Part shown: positions 1-8,742 of the stretch, piece by piece | How the letters are laid out: each line of letters opens with the position of its first letter | How positions within the stretch are numbered: position 1 is the first letter of the stretch | From: Fidelibacterota bacterium | GTDB taxonomy: Bacteria > Fidelibacterota > Marinisomatia > Marinisomatales > SCKK01 | NCBI GenBank assembly: GCA_004124475.1 | Contig: SCKK01000030.1 | Coordinates: forward strand, 1 to 41,843 | Direction of reading: 5' to 3' | DNA: 41,843 bases | Notes under the pieces: model-generated | Databases searched by the model: none | What the model was told of the DNA's origin: nothing | The model's input: only the letters and a program-made list of their open reading frames with translations | Program-made: the position numbers and the translations under genes

Positions 1-1
1 C

Positions 2-184
2 TTGGGATCAATATGTTCAGAACAGCAACGTATGTACGGAAAAACTCGCAGATTGCATCACTTTCCTGTCTTTTTCGGCGATTTAGGCTATATTTGGCGT
101 CAAAATATCGCCAATGGTTGCTCATACGAAGAGTTTGTTGGACAAGATGCTCGAACACTCGAATATCTTGCTCAAACAGTTTAA
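2..184 (+). CDS. Possible 3' end of an unidentified gene, cut by the window edge
   Basis: A reading frame that is open at the left edge ends at a TAA at 182-184, about 35 bases before mreB. Its codon choice resembles that of neighbouring genes and its end (EEFVGQDARTLEYLAQTV) looks protein-like, but I do not recognise a family. A second frame (bases 3-86) is also open from the edge and also looks plausible, so either only one is real or there is a frameshift near base 80-90. The frame is uncertain and no function is proposed. Confidence 0.3.
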   Translation: MGSICSEQQRMYGKTRRLHHFPVFFGDLGYIWRQNIANGCSYEEFVGQDARTLEYLAQTV

Positions 185-218
185 ATAGAATGGTGTACTT
201 TTTGCGAAGTTGTCAATT

Positions 219-1247
219 ATGAGAAAAAAGAATAATAAAAAATTATTTGGCCGCTGGATATCGGGAGATCTCGCTATAGACCTGGGTACTACCAATACCC
301 TAATTTGGTTAAAAGGCAAAGGGATTGTAGTGAATGAGCCTTCTATCATTGCAAGGTCTATCAATAACGGGAAAGTGTTGGCTGTCGGGAAAGAAGCAAA
401 GGAGATGGAAGGGAAAACCCACCATGACATTGAAACTATCAGACCATTAAAAGACGGGGTAATTGCTGATTTCCAGATGACGGATGGTATGCTTCAAGGC
501 TTCATTCGAAAGATCAATTTTAACCGGATAGCCAGACCGAGGATGGTTATTTGTGTTCCAAGTGGTGTAACTGAAGTAGAACGCCGGGCTGTAAAAGATT
601 CCGGTGAAAGAGCAAATGCCAGAGAAATTTTCCTGGTTGAAGAACCAGTGGCGGCAGCTATCGGCATTGGGTTGGATATTAGCAGGCCTGTTGGAAATAT
701 GATCGTGGATGTGGGTGGAGGTACTACGGAAATTGCGGTGATTGCTTTGAATGGTGTGGTTATCAAAGAAACGATCCGTGTGGCAGGACGTGAGATGGAC
801 GAAGCCATTGTTTCCTGGTTTCATAATGAGCACAAATTAGAGATTGGTGGTCCAACAGCTGAAAAAATTAAAATAGCCGTAGGCTCTGCAATGCGGATGA
901 AACAGATGCCCATCTCAGTCAAAGGCAGAGATCTTGTATCCGGAATCCCCAAAACTATTGAAATATCATCTGATGAAATTCGACAAGCATTAAAGGATAG
1001 TGTGGCTCAGATAGTTGAAGCCGTGAAAAGAGCTTTGGAAAAAACTCCACCCGAATTAGCGGTAGATATACTTGATAGTGGGATTATACTAACCGGAGGC
1101 GCCTCACTTTTGAAGGGAATAGATCAAAACATGCGGGAAAGAACAAATTTACCAGCAAATGTGTCTGAAACGCCACTCCTCGATGTCGTTCGGGGAACCG
1201 GGATGATTCTTGACGACCCTAAAAAATACGCTGACGTTCTCGTTTAA
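219..1247 (+). CDS. mreB: Rod shape-determining protein MreB (bacterial actin)
   Basis: MreB is a cytoplasmic actin homologue that polymerises beneath the inner membrane and guides the elongasome (MreCD, PBP2, RodA). The protein is 342 aa, the usual family length. Visible motifs are phosphate-1 DLGTTNTLIW at residues 21-30, phosphate-2 VDVGGGTTEIAV, and the adenosine-site TGGASLLKG near the C terminus. The ATG at 219 is chosen because MreB proteins begin with a short basic tail before the phosphate-1 strand; an in-frame TTG at 210 would add three residues. It is the first gene of a tight mre-mrd operon, with mreC starting 8 bases after its stop. Identity is certain; the exact start is slightly less so. 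Confidence 0.97.
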   Translation: MRKKNNKKLFGRWISGDLAIDLGTTNTLIWLKGKGIVVNEPSIIARSINNGKVLAVGKEAKEMEGKTHHDIETIRPLKDGVIADFQMTDGMLQGFIRKINFNRIARPRMVICVPSGVTEVERRAVKDSGERANAREIFLVEEPVAAAIGIGLDISRPVGNMIVDVGGGTTEIAVIALNGVVIKETIRVAGREMDEAIVSWFHNEHKLEIGGPTAEKIKIAVGSAMRMKQMPISVKGRDLVSGIPKTIEISSDEIRQALKDSVAQIVEAVKRALEKTPPELAVDILDSGIILTGGASLLKGIDQNMRERTNLPANVSETPLLDVVRGTGMILDDPKKYADVLV

Positions 1248-1255
1248 TACGGTCC

Positions 1256-2056
1256 ATGCGCCGCCTGCTCGGTATTTTATATGAATGGAGAGATTATTTT
1301 TCTCTCCTTTTTGCTGTAACTATTTCACTATATCTTCTGTTTTCCAACGATGTAAAACAGGTTCAAATTCTTCGAGCTAAAGGCAATACCGTTTTTTCAG
1401 TTCTTTATTCACCTGTTGTATGGGTAAAAGGAATTAATGAACTCAAAACTGAAAATGAAATACTGCAGGAACGCGTTGTCCAATTAAAGCTCCTTAATTC
1501 TTTATTACTTAGCAATAAATTTGAAAATGATCGTTTGCGGGAGATGCTCGAGTATGAGAAAAATACGGTTTTAAACCTAATCCCTGCGAAAGTTGTGGGA
1601 ATGGGAGTATCTCCTTTGATTACATCTATATCAATTGATGTAGGAAAAGATTTTGGGATTGTGCCTAACACGGCGGTCATCAGCATGGATGGATTGGTCG
1701 GGAAAGTTATTACAGTATCGAATAATACATCACTTGTACAGATAATGTTGGATTATAATTTCCGAGTAAGTGTTAAGTTAGAAGAATCAGGGACAACCGG
1801 AATATTAAGATGGAAATCCGGTAATATTTTTGAGGTGTGGGAAATTTCCAAATCTGTAAGTGTGAAAATTGGGGAGAGAATTGTTACTTCTGGTTATAGT
1901 GATATTTTCCCTGAAAACTTACCTGTTGGAGAAGTAACGGGGATCATAGACCGAAGAGAAATGCTCCATAAAATTGTTGTGGCTAAAGCCTTATCCAAAT
2001 TTGCATCTCTGCAACATGTGTTTGTTATAAGTAAAGGAAAAAATGAGTCATCGTAA
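1256..2056 (+). CDS. mreC: Rod shape-determining protein MreC
   Basis: MreC is an inner-membrane-anchored periplasmic scaffold that links MreB and MreD to PBP2 and RodA during side-wall synthesis. At 266 aa it has the normal layout: short cytoplasmic tail, one transmembrane helix at about residues 13-29, a coiled coil at about 55-95 (rich in E, L, N and K), then a beta-rich C-terminal domain with the family-like stretch TAVISMDGLVGKV and repeated GI/TSGYSDIFP-type turns. It starts 8 bases after mreB and overlaps mreD by 14 bases, which implies translational coupling. Confidence 0.94.
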   Translation: MRRLLGILYEWRDYFSLLFAVTISLYLLFSNDVKQVQILRAKGNTVFSVLYSPVVWVKGINELKTENEILQERVVQLKLLNSLLLSNKFENDRLREMLEYEKNTVLNLIPAKVVGMGVSPLITSISIDVGKDFGIVPNTAVISMDGLVGKVITVSNNTSLVQIMLDYNFRVSVKLEESGTTGILRWKSGNIFEVWEISKSVSVKIGERIVTSGYSDIFPENLPVGEVTGIIDRREMLHKIVVAKALSKFASLQHVFVISKGKNESS

Positions 2057-2528
2057 ATTAATACCAATTGGCGTTCTAGTTTTCTTTATCCAATTTTTTT
2101 TATTGGAATATTTGACCATTGAATTTACCAGACCGGATTTTATTCTTATTTTTATCCTTTATGTGGCGATAGAGAAAGGTAGTACGGCAGGAGTATTATA
2201 CGGCTTTATTTTCGGGCTTCTTGAAGATTTGGTTGGTGTCGGTTCACTCTTTGGTTTAGCCCCATTCACAAAATCGATATTGGGCTTTTCGGTTGGTTTT
2301 CTACAAGGTCGATATACAAGGATGAATCCGATTGCGTATCACGTGATCTGGTCGAGTTTGACGGTAATTTACTTTCTAATATATGTCTATATAAGATTTC
2401 AAGATGTATATGAATTTTCTCAGTTACTATTTTGGAAAACGTGGTTTTTTACAATGCTTTATACGTTTGCATTTATTCTGATTTTTCAAGTGATTCGCCC
2501 AATTCAAAAGGTAAGTCAGGGGAATTAG
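2043..2528 (+). CDS. mreD: Rod shape-determining protein MreD
   Basis: This is a small polytopic inner-membrane protein of the elongasome. It is 161 aa, mostly hydrophobic, with about five predicted membrane helices. The segment RPDFILIFILYVAIEKGSTA followed by GFIFGLLEDLVGVGSLFGL is typical of MreD (a GxxxGLLxD-type helix). The start overlaps the end of mreC by 14 bases, and mrdA begins three bases after the stop. MreD sequences diverge widely, so the call rests equally on its topology and its position between mreC and the PBP2 gene. Confidence 0.9.
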   Translation: MSHRKLIPIGVLVFFIQFFLLEYLTIEFTRPDFILIFILYVAIEKGSTAGVLYGFIFGLLEDLVGVGSLFGLAPFTKSILGFSVGFLQGRYTRMNPIAYHVIWSSLTVIYFLIYVYIRFQDVYEFSQLLFWKTWFFTMLYTFAFILIFQVIRPIQKVSQGN

Positions 2529-2530
2529 AA

Positions 2531-4315
2531 GTGCTGAAAAGTAACATACATATTACTCCGTTTAGAAGGAATATGGTGTATGGGATAGTAATATTTCTTT
2601 TCGCTATTATCGTGAGTAAACTTTTTTATCTCATGATTTTCCAGCATGACAAGTATAGTCAATTAGCAGATTATAACAGGATTCGTCCTGTATTGGTCAA
2701 TGCTCCCAGAGGTCACATTTTTGATAGAAATGGAGTACTAATCGCCGCAAATCAATCGGTTTATTCTGTATCAGTTGTTCGCGATGAAATGCGAAATGAA
2801 GATGACGAATTAAATCTTTTAGCTGAATACATCGGAATAAAAAGGGAAATAATAAATCTCAATATGAAGAAATATTATCGCGGAAGGTTTTTACCTGCAA
2901 CGATTGCCAGAGATGTATCTATTAAGAACCTAAGTCTAATAGAAGAACACCGGGGTGACCTACCCGGTGTCAATTACTCCGAGTTTCCAATTCGGCTATA
3001 TATGGATAAACCTGGACCTCAATTATCTCACGTACTCGGTTATCTACGGGAAATAGGTCGCAATGAACTGGAAAAATATGCGAATTCTGATTACACCCCA
3101 GGAGATTTTATTGGTGCGCAAGGCTTGGAAAAACAGTATGAATGGCGTTTGAAAGGTTTGAAAGGAAATTTGTATTATCAGGTGGATGCCCTTGGGAGGG
3201 AAGTAGGACTGGTTATGGATAAAGCGCCAATCCCTTCCACACCAGGTGAAGATCTTACGATTACTATTGATTTAGGACTTCAAGGATATGCAGAAGAACT
3301 TTTAGAAGGGGAAATTGGGTCCACAGTCATGATGAATGCTTCGACGGGTGAAGTGTTAGCAATGGTGAGTAAACCAGATTATGTGTTGGATGATTTTGCA
3401 GGATTTATTGATGAAAGAAGTTGGGGGGAATATGTTAGTGATACCACTAAACCGTTACTAAATAGAGCAACATTGGGTTTATATCCTCCCGGTTCAGCCT
3501 ATAAAATTATTACTACAATTGCTGGGTTAGAAGAGTATAAGGTGGATCCACTATGGACAGTTGAGTGTTCAGGTATCTATCAGTATGGGGATCGGTCATT
3601 TGGTTGTTGGAAACCTGAAGGACATGGGACGGTTAATTTATCAAAAGGGTTGGTGGAGTCGTGTAATATTTATTTTTATCATCTAATTCAAAGGATGGAA
3701 TTAGATGTATGGTACAAATACGGACGTATGTTCGGGTTTGATGAAAAGACAGGAATTGATCTTCCAGAGGAATACTCAGGAATTATTCCCGACAGAAAAT
3801 ATATGGATAACAAGTATGGCAAACGTAGATGGACACGAGGTTTCTTACTTAATGTAGCCATTGGTCAAGGTGATATTCTTGTTACGCCACTTCAAATGGT
3901 TCGATTTATTTCCATGATTGCCACTCGAGGGAAATATATTCAACCATGGTTGGTAGAATTATCTCAATTGTCAGAGGAAGAAAAAAGAGATAAACGTGTT
4001 AAACTAAATAAGTCAACTTGGGATAAGATTCATAAAATGACATTTGATGTAGTAAATGCATTTAACGGAACAGCCTATTCCAGCAGAATATCAGAAAAAA
4101 AAATCAAATTTTATGGAAAAACAGGAACAGCTGAGAATCCACATGGCAAACCCCATGCCTGGTTTGTGGGATTTGCCATTTATCGTAGTGAAATTGTATC
4201 AATCTCAGTGATTATTGAAAATGGTGGCCATGGAGGTGCAACTGCAGCCCCTATTGCCAGCAAACTTATTCAATATTGGTTTGGATTTGGGGAAGAAGTA
4301 TTGACCTTACAATGA
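2531..4315 (+). CDS. mrdA: Penicillin-binding protein 2, elongasome transpeptidase
   Basis: This class B PBP cross-links peptidoglycan during cell elongation. The protein is 594 aa with a membrane anchor at about residues 17-36, a pedestal domain that includes NAPRGHIFDRNG (57-68), and a transpeptidase domain carrying all three active-site motifs: SxxK as S322-A-Y-K325, SxN as S377-C-N379, and KTG at 530-532. The GTG at 2531 is chosen because AGGGGA lies about 8 bases upstream and the start directly follows mreD; the same frame is open further upstream, inside mreD, but that would give a non-family N terminus. The gene ends in an ATGA overlap with rodA. Confidence 0.95.
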   Translation: MLKSNIHITPFRRNMVYGIVIFLFAIIVSKLFYLMIFQHDKYSQLADYNRIRPVLVNAPRGHIFDRNGVLIAANQSVYSVSVVRDEMRNEDDELNLLAEYIGIKREIINLNMKKYYRGRFLPATIARDVSIKNLSLIEEHRGDLPGVNYSEFPIRLYMDKPGPQLSHVLGYLREIGRNELEKYANSDYTPGDFIGAQGLEKQYEWRLKGLKGNLYYQVDALGREVGLVMDKAPIPSTPGEDLTITIDLGLQGYAEELLEGEIGSTVMMNASTGEVLAMVSKPDYVLDDFAGFIDERSWGEYVSDTTKPLLNRATLGLYPPGSAYKIITTIAGLEEYKVDPLWTVECSGIYQYGDRSFGCWKPEGHGTVNLSKGLVESCNIYFYHLIQRMELDVWYKYGRMFGFDEKTGIDLPEEYSGIIPDRKYMDNKYGKRRWTRGFLLNVAIGQGDILVTPLQMVRFISMIATRGKYIQPWLVELSQLSEEEKRDKRVKLNKSTWDKIHKMTFDVVNAFNGTAYSSRISEKKIKFYGKTGTAENPHGKPHAWFVGFAIYRSEIVSISVIIENGGHGGATAAPIASKLIQYWFGFGEEVLTLQ

Positions 4316-5535
4316 ATCATTTCTCCGAGAAAATTAGGGGAATTCCCTTTTCATGGCTAATAATAGCCTTTTTGATGAATGGATTAGGTCTATTCGCTCT
4401 TTATAGTACATCTACTTACTCAATAGAATTGTCCCTTCAATCTCGTTTTGTTAAACAAATACTTTGGTTAATTCCCTCATTGGCTGTCTTTTTCTTTTTA
4501 TTGTTTATTTCAATGAAGAAAATTCACAAATATTCATATCCTATATTTGGGTTAACATTTTTAGTTTTATTTATTCCATATATCACAGGTTCTGTTGCGG
4601 GCACCTATAGATGGATCTCCATAGGTGGGATGAATTTCCAACCCTCTGAAATTATGAAGTGGGTTGGTGTACTGGCTTTGGCGAAGTATTTATCCGATTT
4701 TAATCTGCAAATACAAAAGATTCAATCCATGTTGATTCCTATTGCTATTATGTTAATTCCAACTATGGTGATTGTTAAACAACCAGACCTTGGATCTGCA
4801 ATTATAATAATGTCGCCATTGATTCCTATGTTATATTGGGTAGGCGCAAAACCCTTTCATATTCTTCTGCTGATAGCACCAATCATTAGTATATTAACTG
4901 CTTTTAATTATTACACATTCACTATCTGGATTGTCGGATTGGCAATTATATTATATCTGGTTAGACCTAACATGAAAGTTAGTTTAATCAACTTTTTTTC
5001 TAATATATTTATTGGGTTACTTACACCGTTTTTATGGAACCAACTCCAACCATACCAAAAAGAGAGGGTTTTGGTTTTATTGGACTTAAATAGAGACCCT
5101 CATGGAGTAGGATATCAGGTCATTCAATCGCAGACAGCGATTGGTTCAGGTGGATTTTGGGGGAAAGGTTGGCAAGGTGGAACACAAACTCATCTAAAAT
5201 TTTTACCTGAGCAGGAAACTGATTTTATTTTCTCCGTTATTGGTGAAGAATTCGGATTTTTTGTTATATCTATCCTTATCATTTTTGCTATGTTTTTTAT
5301 TATCGGAATGATTAAAGCTGCTTTTAAATCTGGTGAGCGATTTCCAAGTCTTGTTTTGATCGGTATTGCGACATTATTTATGGCACATTTTTTCGTAAAT
5401 ATTAGTATGACTATTAACCTACTTCCGGTAAAAGGATTACCACTTCCATTTTTAAGCTATGGTGGAACATTTCTCGTGTCATGTTATGGAATGTTGGGAT
5501 TAGCGATGAATATGTCGGTTGAAACATTTGAATGA
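4312..5535 (+). CDS. rodA: RodA, SEDS-family peptidoglycan glycosyltransferase
   Basis: RodA polymerises lipid II into glycan strands as partner of PBP2. It is 407 aa with about ten hydrophobic helices. The SEDS landmarks are TYRWISIGGMNFQPSEIMKW early in the protein, KQPDLGSA in the middle, a periplasmic loop ending FLPEQETDFIFSVIGEEFG, and a terminal LPLPFLSYGGTFL. The ATG at 4312 overlaps the PBP2 stop (ATGA), so the pair is translationally coupled. RodA rather than FtsW is supported by its place next to the PBP2 gene and mreBCD. It is the last gene of the operon; a gap of 224 bases follows. Confidence 0.95.
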   Translation: MNHFSEKIRGIPFSWLIIAFLMNGLGLFALYSTSTYSIELSLQSRFVKQILWLIPSLAVFFFLLFISMKKIHKYSYPIFGLTFLVLFIPYITGSVAGTYRWISIGGMNFQPSEIMKWVGVLALAKYLSDFNLQIQKIQSMLIPIAIMLIPTMVIVKQPDLGSAIIIMSPLIPMLYWVGAKPFHILLLIAPIISILTAFNYYTFTIWIVGLAIILYLVRPNMKVSLINFFSNIFIGLLTPFLWNQLQPYQKERVLVLLDLNRDPHGVGYQVIQSQTAIGSGGFWGKGWQGGTQTHLKFLPEQETDFIFSVIGEEFGFFVISILIIFAMFFIIGMIKAAFKSGERFPSLVLIGIATLFMAHFFVNISMTINLLPVKGLPLPFLSYGGTFLVSCYGMLGLAMNMSVETFE

Positions 5536-5759
5536 CATGTTGATAGAAAAAAATACCATAATTGAATATTCTAATTTTAGGTGTCTCAGTGCATTACTGG
5601 AATATGTCTCTGAATCAGGAATGTTTGAATTCTAAGTGACTTCTGATAATGGGGATGTCCGGTTTAGGTAAAATCATTTGAATAACTATGAATGTGAACG
5701 TAAATTTCGACACTCTAAATTAAGTAGTTATTCAACAATCAATTACAAATTCCTCTATT
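5536..5759 (+). other. AT-rich intergenic gap after rodA
   Basis: This stretch of 224 bases separates the elongasome operon from the CpoB-like gene. It contains only a 32-codon frame at 5537-5635 (starting MLIEKNTIIEYSNF), which has no recognised homologue and no clear ribosome-binding site. I see no strong terminator hairpin. Any promoter for the downstream gene would be expected here, but I cannot point to convincing -35 and -10 boxes. Confidence 0.4.
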
Positions 5760-6611
5760 ATGAAACGATGCCCAATCTTTATTAGCTGGATTATTTCCAT
5801 ATTATTTATCGGTACGTTTTCTTCTGCGGTTGCAGCAACTCAGCAGCGAAGAACTTCACAGCCTGACCAAAATTCTTCCGAAACCAGCAACTTAAAGCGT
5901 CAATTAGAGCGACAAGCAACGAGAATTGCTGAACTTGAGGCACAGTTAAATCAAGTTGTAAGTATCGTATTACCCGATTTTAAAATGGGTATGGAGACTC
6001 TTGTTAAATCCAAATCACAGTCTGATAGCGTTACGATTATGATAATTAATCGAATCAATATAATCCAGAATAAAATCAAATTATTAGAAGATAAAGCAGC
6101 CTATTCAGATAGCACGAATTTTGAAGTACTTACACAATTAGTGATGATGGAGAATAAAATTACGTCTATGACAAGGAGTTTTAATGAACTGTATGCGCTC
6201 CGGTCGGATCTATCTGACGTGGAATCGAAGCGAATCAGTAGTGAAGATTATAGACGAAAATATATTGACGCTCTCAGTTTTTATAAAAATAGTGAATTCC
6301 AGAATGCGATCGGGGGATTTTCAGAATTAGTAATTATGGATTCTAAGCACATGCTTGCAGACAACAGTCAATATTGGCTTGGGGAATGTTATTATTCTTT
6401 GAAAAATTATAAGCGGGCTATATTAGAATTCGAAAAAGTACTGAAATTTTCAAGTTCGGATAAATTAGATGATGCTCAGTTAAAACTTGGTTTATGTTAC
6501 CGTAGTATCGGAAACAATGAAAGAGCATCTGCCGAATTTCAAAAATTACTCGAATATTATCCCAATAGTGAATATTACACCAAAGCGCAACAATATCTTC
6601 GTCAACTTTAA
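5760..6611 (+). CDS. CpoB/YbgF-like periplasmic TPR protein
   Basis: This is a probable periplasmic protein. Residues 1-26 form a signal peptide ending SSAVAA; residues about 36-62 form a heptad-rich coiled coil (LKRQLERQATRIAELEAQLN); a second helical stretch follows; and residues about 170-283 carry three TPR-like repeats (FYKNSEFQNAIGGFSEL, YSLKNYKRAILEFEKVL, ERASAEFQKLLEYYPNSEYY). Coiled coil plus C-terminal TPR at this length is the CpoB (YbgF) architecture, which in other bacteria coordinates peptidoglycan synthesis with Tol-Pal-driven outer-membrane constriction. No tol or pal gene is adjacent, so the role is inferred from architecture and from proximity to the elongasome genes. Confidence 0.75.
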   Translation: MKRCPIFISWIISILFIGTFSSAVAATQQRRTSQPDQNSSETSNLKRQLERQATRIAELEAQLNQVVSIVLPDFKMGMETLVKSKSQSDSVTIMIINRINIIQNKIKLLEDKAAYSDSTNFEVLTQLVMMENKITSMTRSFNELYALRSDLSDVESKRISSEDYRRKYIDALSFYKNSEFQNAIGGFSELVIMDSKHMLADNSQYWLGECYYSLKNYKRAILEFEKVLKFSSSDKLDDAQLKLGLCYRSIGNNERASAEFQKLLEYYPNSEYYTKAQQYLRQL

Positions 6612-6649
6612 ACATTTTCAATTAAATATAACATAAGGACAAATTCAAT

Positions 6650-7495
6650 ATGGCGATGAAAATCTATTTTTTAACTTCTGAAATAATACCCTTTGCAGAA
6701 ACCGGAACCTTAGCTCACTTCTCTAAACATGTACCTATTCGCATACAGGAACACGGATGCGATATTAGATTGACAGCGCCCAAATATGGCTTCATCAGCG
6801 AGAGAAAATATATTCTCAGGGAAGTAATTCGTCTTCGAGAAATTGAATGTGAGTTTGACAATGGGATAATCATGGCTTCGGCAAAATCTGCCTTTATTCC
6901 TAAAACCAGAGTACAGGTATATTTCATGGAACATCCGGTATGGTTTCAACCATTGAATCCTTTGCTGTACAAATCCCGCAATGGGCGACCCTTTTCTGAT
7001 AACGATGATCGTTATGGATTCTTTGGTAAAACCGCTCTGAATATGCTGACCCATCTCTTCTGGAGCCCTGATATAATTCTATGTAATAACTGGCAATCCG
7101 CTTTTGTCCCCATCCTTTATAAATCGCTGTACATGAATGATAAATTTTACAAGGATATTAAAACAGTTCTACTCATTCATTCATTAGAAAATTATGCAAA
7201 AGTCTCGAAAGCAACTTATGAAAAGTTAGGAGTTACTATACCCGACCATTTAAATCAGGAAGGGGACACCGTAAATTCTTTGGTTGTGGCGAGTGAATTT
7301 GCAGACCTTATCATCACAATAGATGACTCAAATTCCACAATGAGCAAAGAATTAGCACAATATCCCGACTTTAAAAAATCTTATTCTAATATAAAAAACA
7401 AGCTGGAAACTGTAAATATTAGTGAGGATTCGGTCTCTGGGTATCACGATGTTGCAGATAAGATATACGAACTTCTCCAAGATACCTTCGTTTAA
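6650..7495 (+). CDS. Short glycogen/starch synthase-like (GT5 N-terminal domain) protein
   Basis: The 281 aa protein matches only the N-terminal Rossmann half of ADP-glucose glycogen synthases. MKIYFLTSEIIPFAETG resembles the family opening, and PDIILCNNWQSAFVPIL corresponds to the family's PD..H.HDWQ..L.P segment. The C-terminal half that carries the nucleotide-sugar site of full-length enzymes (about 470-490 aa) is absent. The usual KxGGL substrate loop reads E17-T-G-T-L21, so the lysine and one glycine are missing. Short GT5-like proteins of this length also occur in Bacteroidetes. An AAGGAC lies ahead of the ATG at 6650. Glycogen synthesis should not be assumed; a regulatory or unknown role is as likely. 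Confidence 0.72.
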   Translation: MAMKIYFLTSEIIPFAETGTLAHFSKHVPIRIQEHGCDIRLTAPKYGFISERKYILREVIRLREIECEFDNGIIMASAKSAFIPKTRVQVYFMEHPVWFQPLNPLLYKSRNGRPFSDNDDRYGFFGKTALNMLTHLFWSPDIILCNNWQSAFVPILYKSLYMNDKFYKDIKTVLLIHSLENYAKVSKATYEKLGVTIPDHLNQEGDTVNSLVVASEFADLIITIDDSNSTMSKELAQYPDFKKSYSNIKNKLETVNISEDSVSGYHDVADKIYELLQDTFV

Positions 7496-7539
7496 TTTCT
7501 TTATAAATATTCAAAAAAAAGGAATCCCGGAATTAGAGA

Positions 7540-8742
7540 ATGTCTAGTAAGAATATTCTTATCATCTTGATTGCAGTCTTTGTAGCTGTTGTTACTTTTT
7601 CTTGTGAAGAAGATATCTTTACCACAGAAAATCTACCTGACAGTTTTCTTACACCACATGATACCAGTACCACGGACTTTAAAATAATCTCATATCAAGT
7701 TCCGCCTCAATTAGGAGGAATGGACAGTCTTAATGTGGGTTCAATTGGCAAGTTTGTAATCCCTTTTATTTTATTAAAACCAGGGAACTTAGACTTTTTA
7801 AATGCCTCACTTGTGACTGTAGACAGCGCCTATTTTCGCATTACTTTTGTTCCATTGGCAAATGACAGTATTGACGACAACTCGTTTTTTGAACTGGGGA
7901 TTATAGAAGTTGATTCTGGTTACTCAGAAAATAGTACAAACCATACAAATATTGATTGGATTCCGGACGAATATCCGAAGTTACCGGAGGTTTCGATCAC
8001 GGAAGATACGTTGTTTAATCAATTTTTAAAGTTTGAAATTGATACATCCAGGATTATTGCATGGGCTGATACATCAAAACCGGATTCGATGTTTATCTTA
8101 AAATTAGTTGAGGAATTCCCAACTGAATTAATCACTTTTTATTCAAGTGAAAGTTCGAATCAATCTCCATTCATCGAGGTTTTCTATCATATTGATCCGG
8201 ACACATCAAAGGATACAACAATATTAATGGTGTCGGATATTTCTCTAATTATTCCTCCCGAATTGAACGTTGAAAATTTTGATTCTACAAGAGCATATGT
8301 TTCTGTAGGTGCCGGTTTTAGATCATTGGTTTCCATAAATTTTGATTCGTTAAAAATACCAAGGGATGCAGTCGTGATAAAGGCACATATCGAATTAACT
8401 CCGGATAGTGTAAAAAGTCATTTTTTAACTATTAACAATTTTGAGATACGATTATTTGCTTTAACGGATTCTGCTGATGTGAACTGGGGTGATATATTTG
8501 ATGAAGATAACATTTTTCACGGGGCATCGACAGACATGAAATCAAATGTATCCTCACTTGACGACTCGATATTCAAATTAAATGTAAAAAATATTGTACA
8601 GGCGTTGATTGTAGATCGGTTTGAGAATCTTGGGTTCAAACTACTTGCAACCAATTCCGGTTCAGTATATGACTATTTGAGCTTCTTTACACAACAGTCC
8701 GATTCTCCGCCAAGATTAGAGGTTCTATATGAAGTTCCTTAG
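7540..8742 (+). CDS. Predicted secreted lipoprotein of unknown function
   Basis: This is a 400 aa protein with a hydrophobic N terminus and a lipobox-like VVTFSC ending at Cys22, so it is probably lipidated and envelope-anchored. The rest is Asp/Ser/Thr-rich with alternating hydrophobic residues, suggesting beta-sandwich folds. Two halves share similar strands (VDSAYFRITF and AVVIKAHIELTPDS, each followed by Asp-rich loops and DTSKPDSMFIL or FEIRLFALTDS). This recalls the surface lipoproteins (DUF4270-type) found beside short GT5-like genes in Bacteroidetes, but I cannot confirm the family. It ends inside the start of the next gene (14-base overlap), so the two are likely coexpressed. Confidence 0.7.
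   Translation: MSSKNILIILIAVFVAVVTFSCEEDIFTTENLPDSFLTPHDTSTTDFKIISYQVPPQLGGMDSLNVGSIGKFVIPFILLKPGNLDFLNASLVTVDSAYFRITFVPLANDSIDDNSFFELGIIEVDSGYSENSTNHTNIDWIPDEYPKLPEVSITEDTLFNQFLKFEIDTSRIIAWADTSKPDSMFILKLVEEFPTELITFYSSESSNQSPFIEVFYHIDPDTSKDTTILMVSDISLIIPPELNVENFDSTRAYVSVGAGFRSLVSINFDSLKIPRDAVVIKAHIELTPDSVKSHFLTINNFEIRLFALTDSADVNWGDIFDEDNIFHGASTDMKSNVSSLDDSIFKLNVKNIVQALIVDRFENLGFKLLATNSGSVYDYLSFFTQQSDSPPRLEVLYEVP

Noticed and set aside
5655-5676. GTCCGGTTTAGGTAAAAT, resembling the IS end at 41721 (GTCCGGTTAAAAT)
   Set aside because: Only about 8 contiguous bases match and no transposase sequence is nearby; treated as coincidence or at best an unprovable relic.
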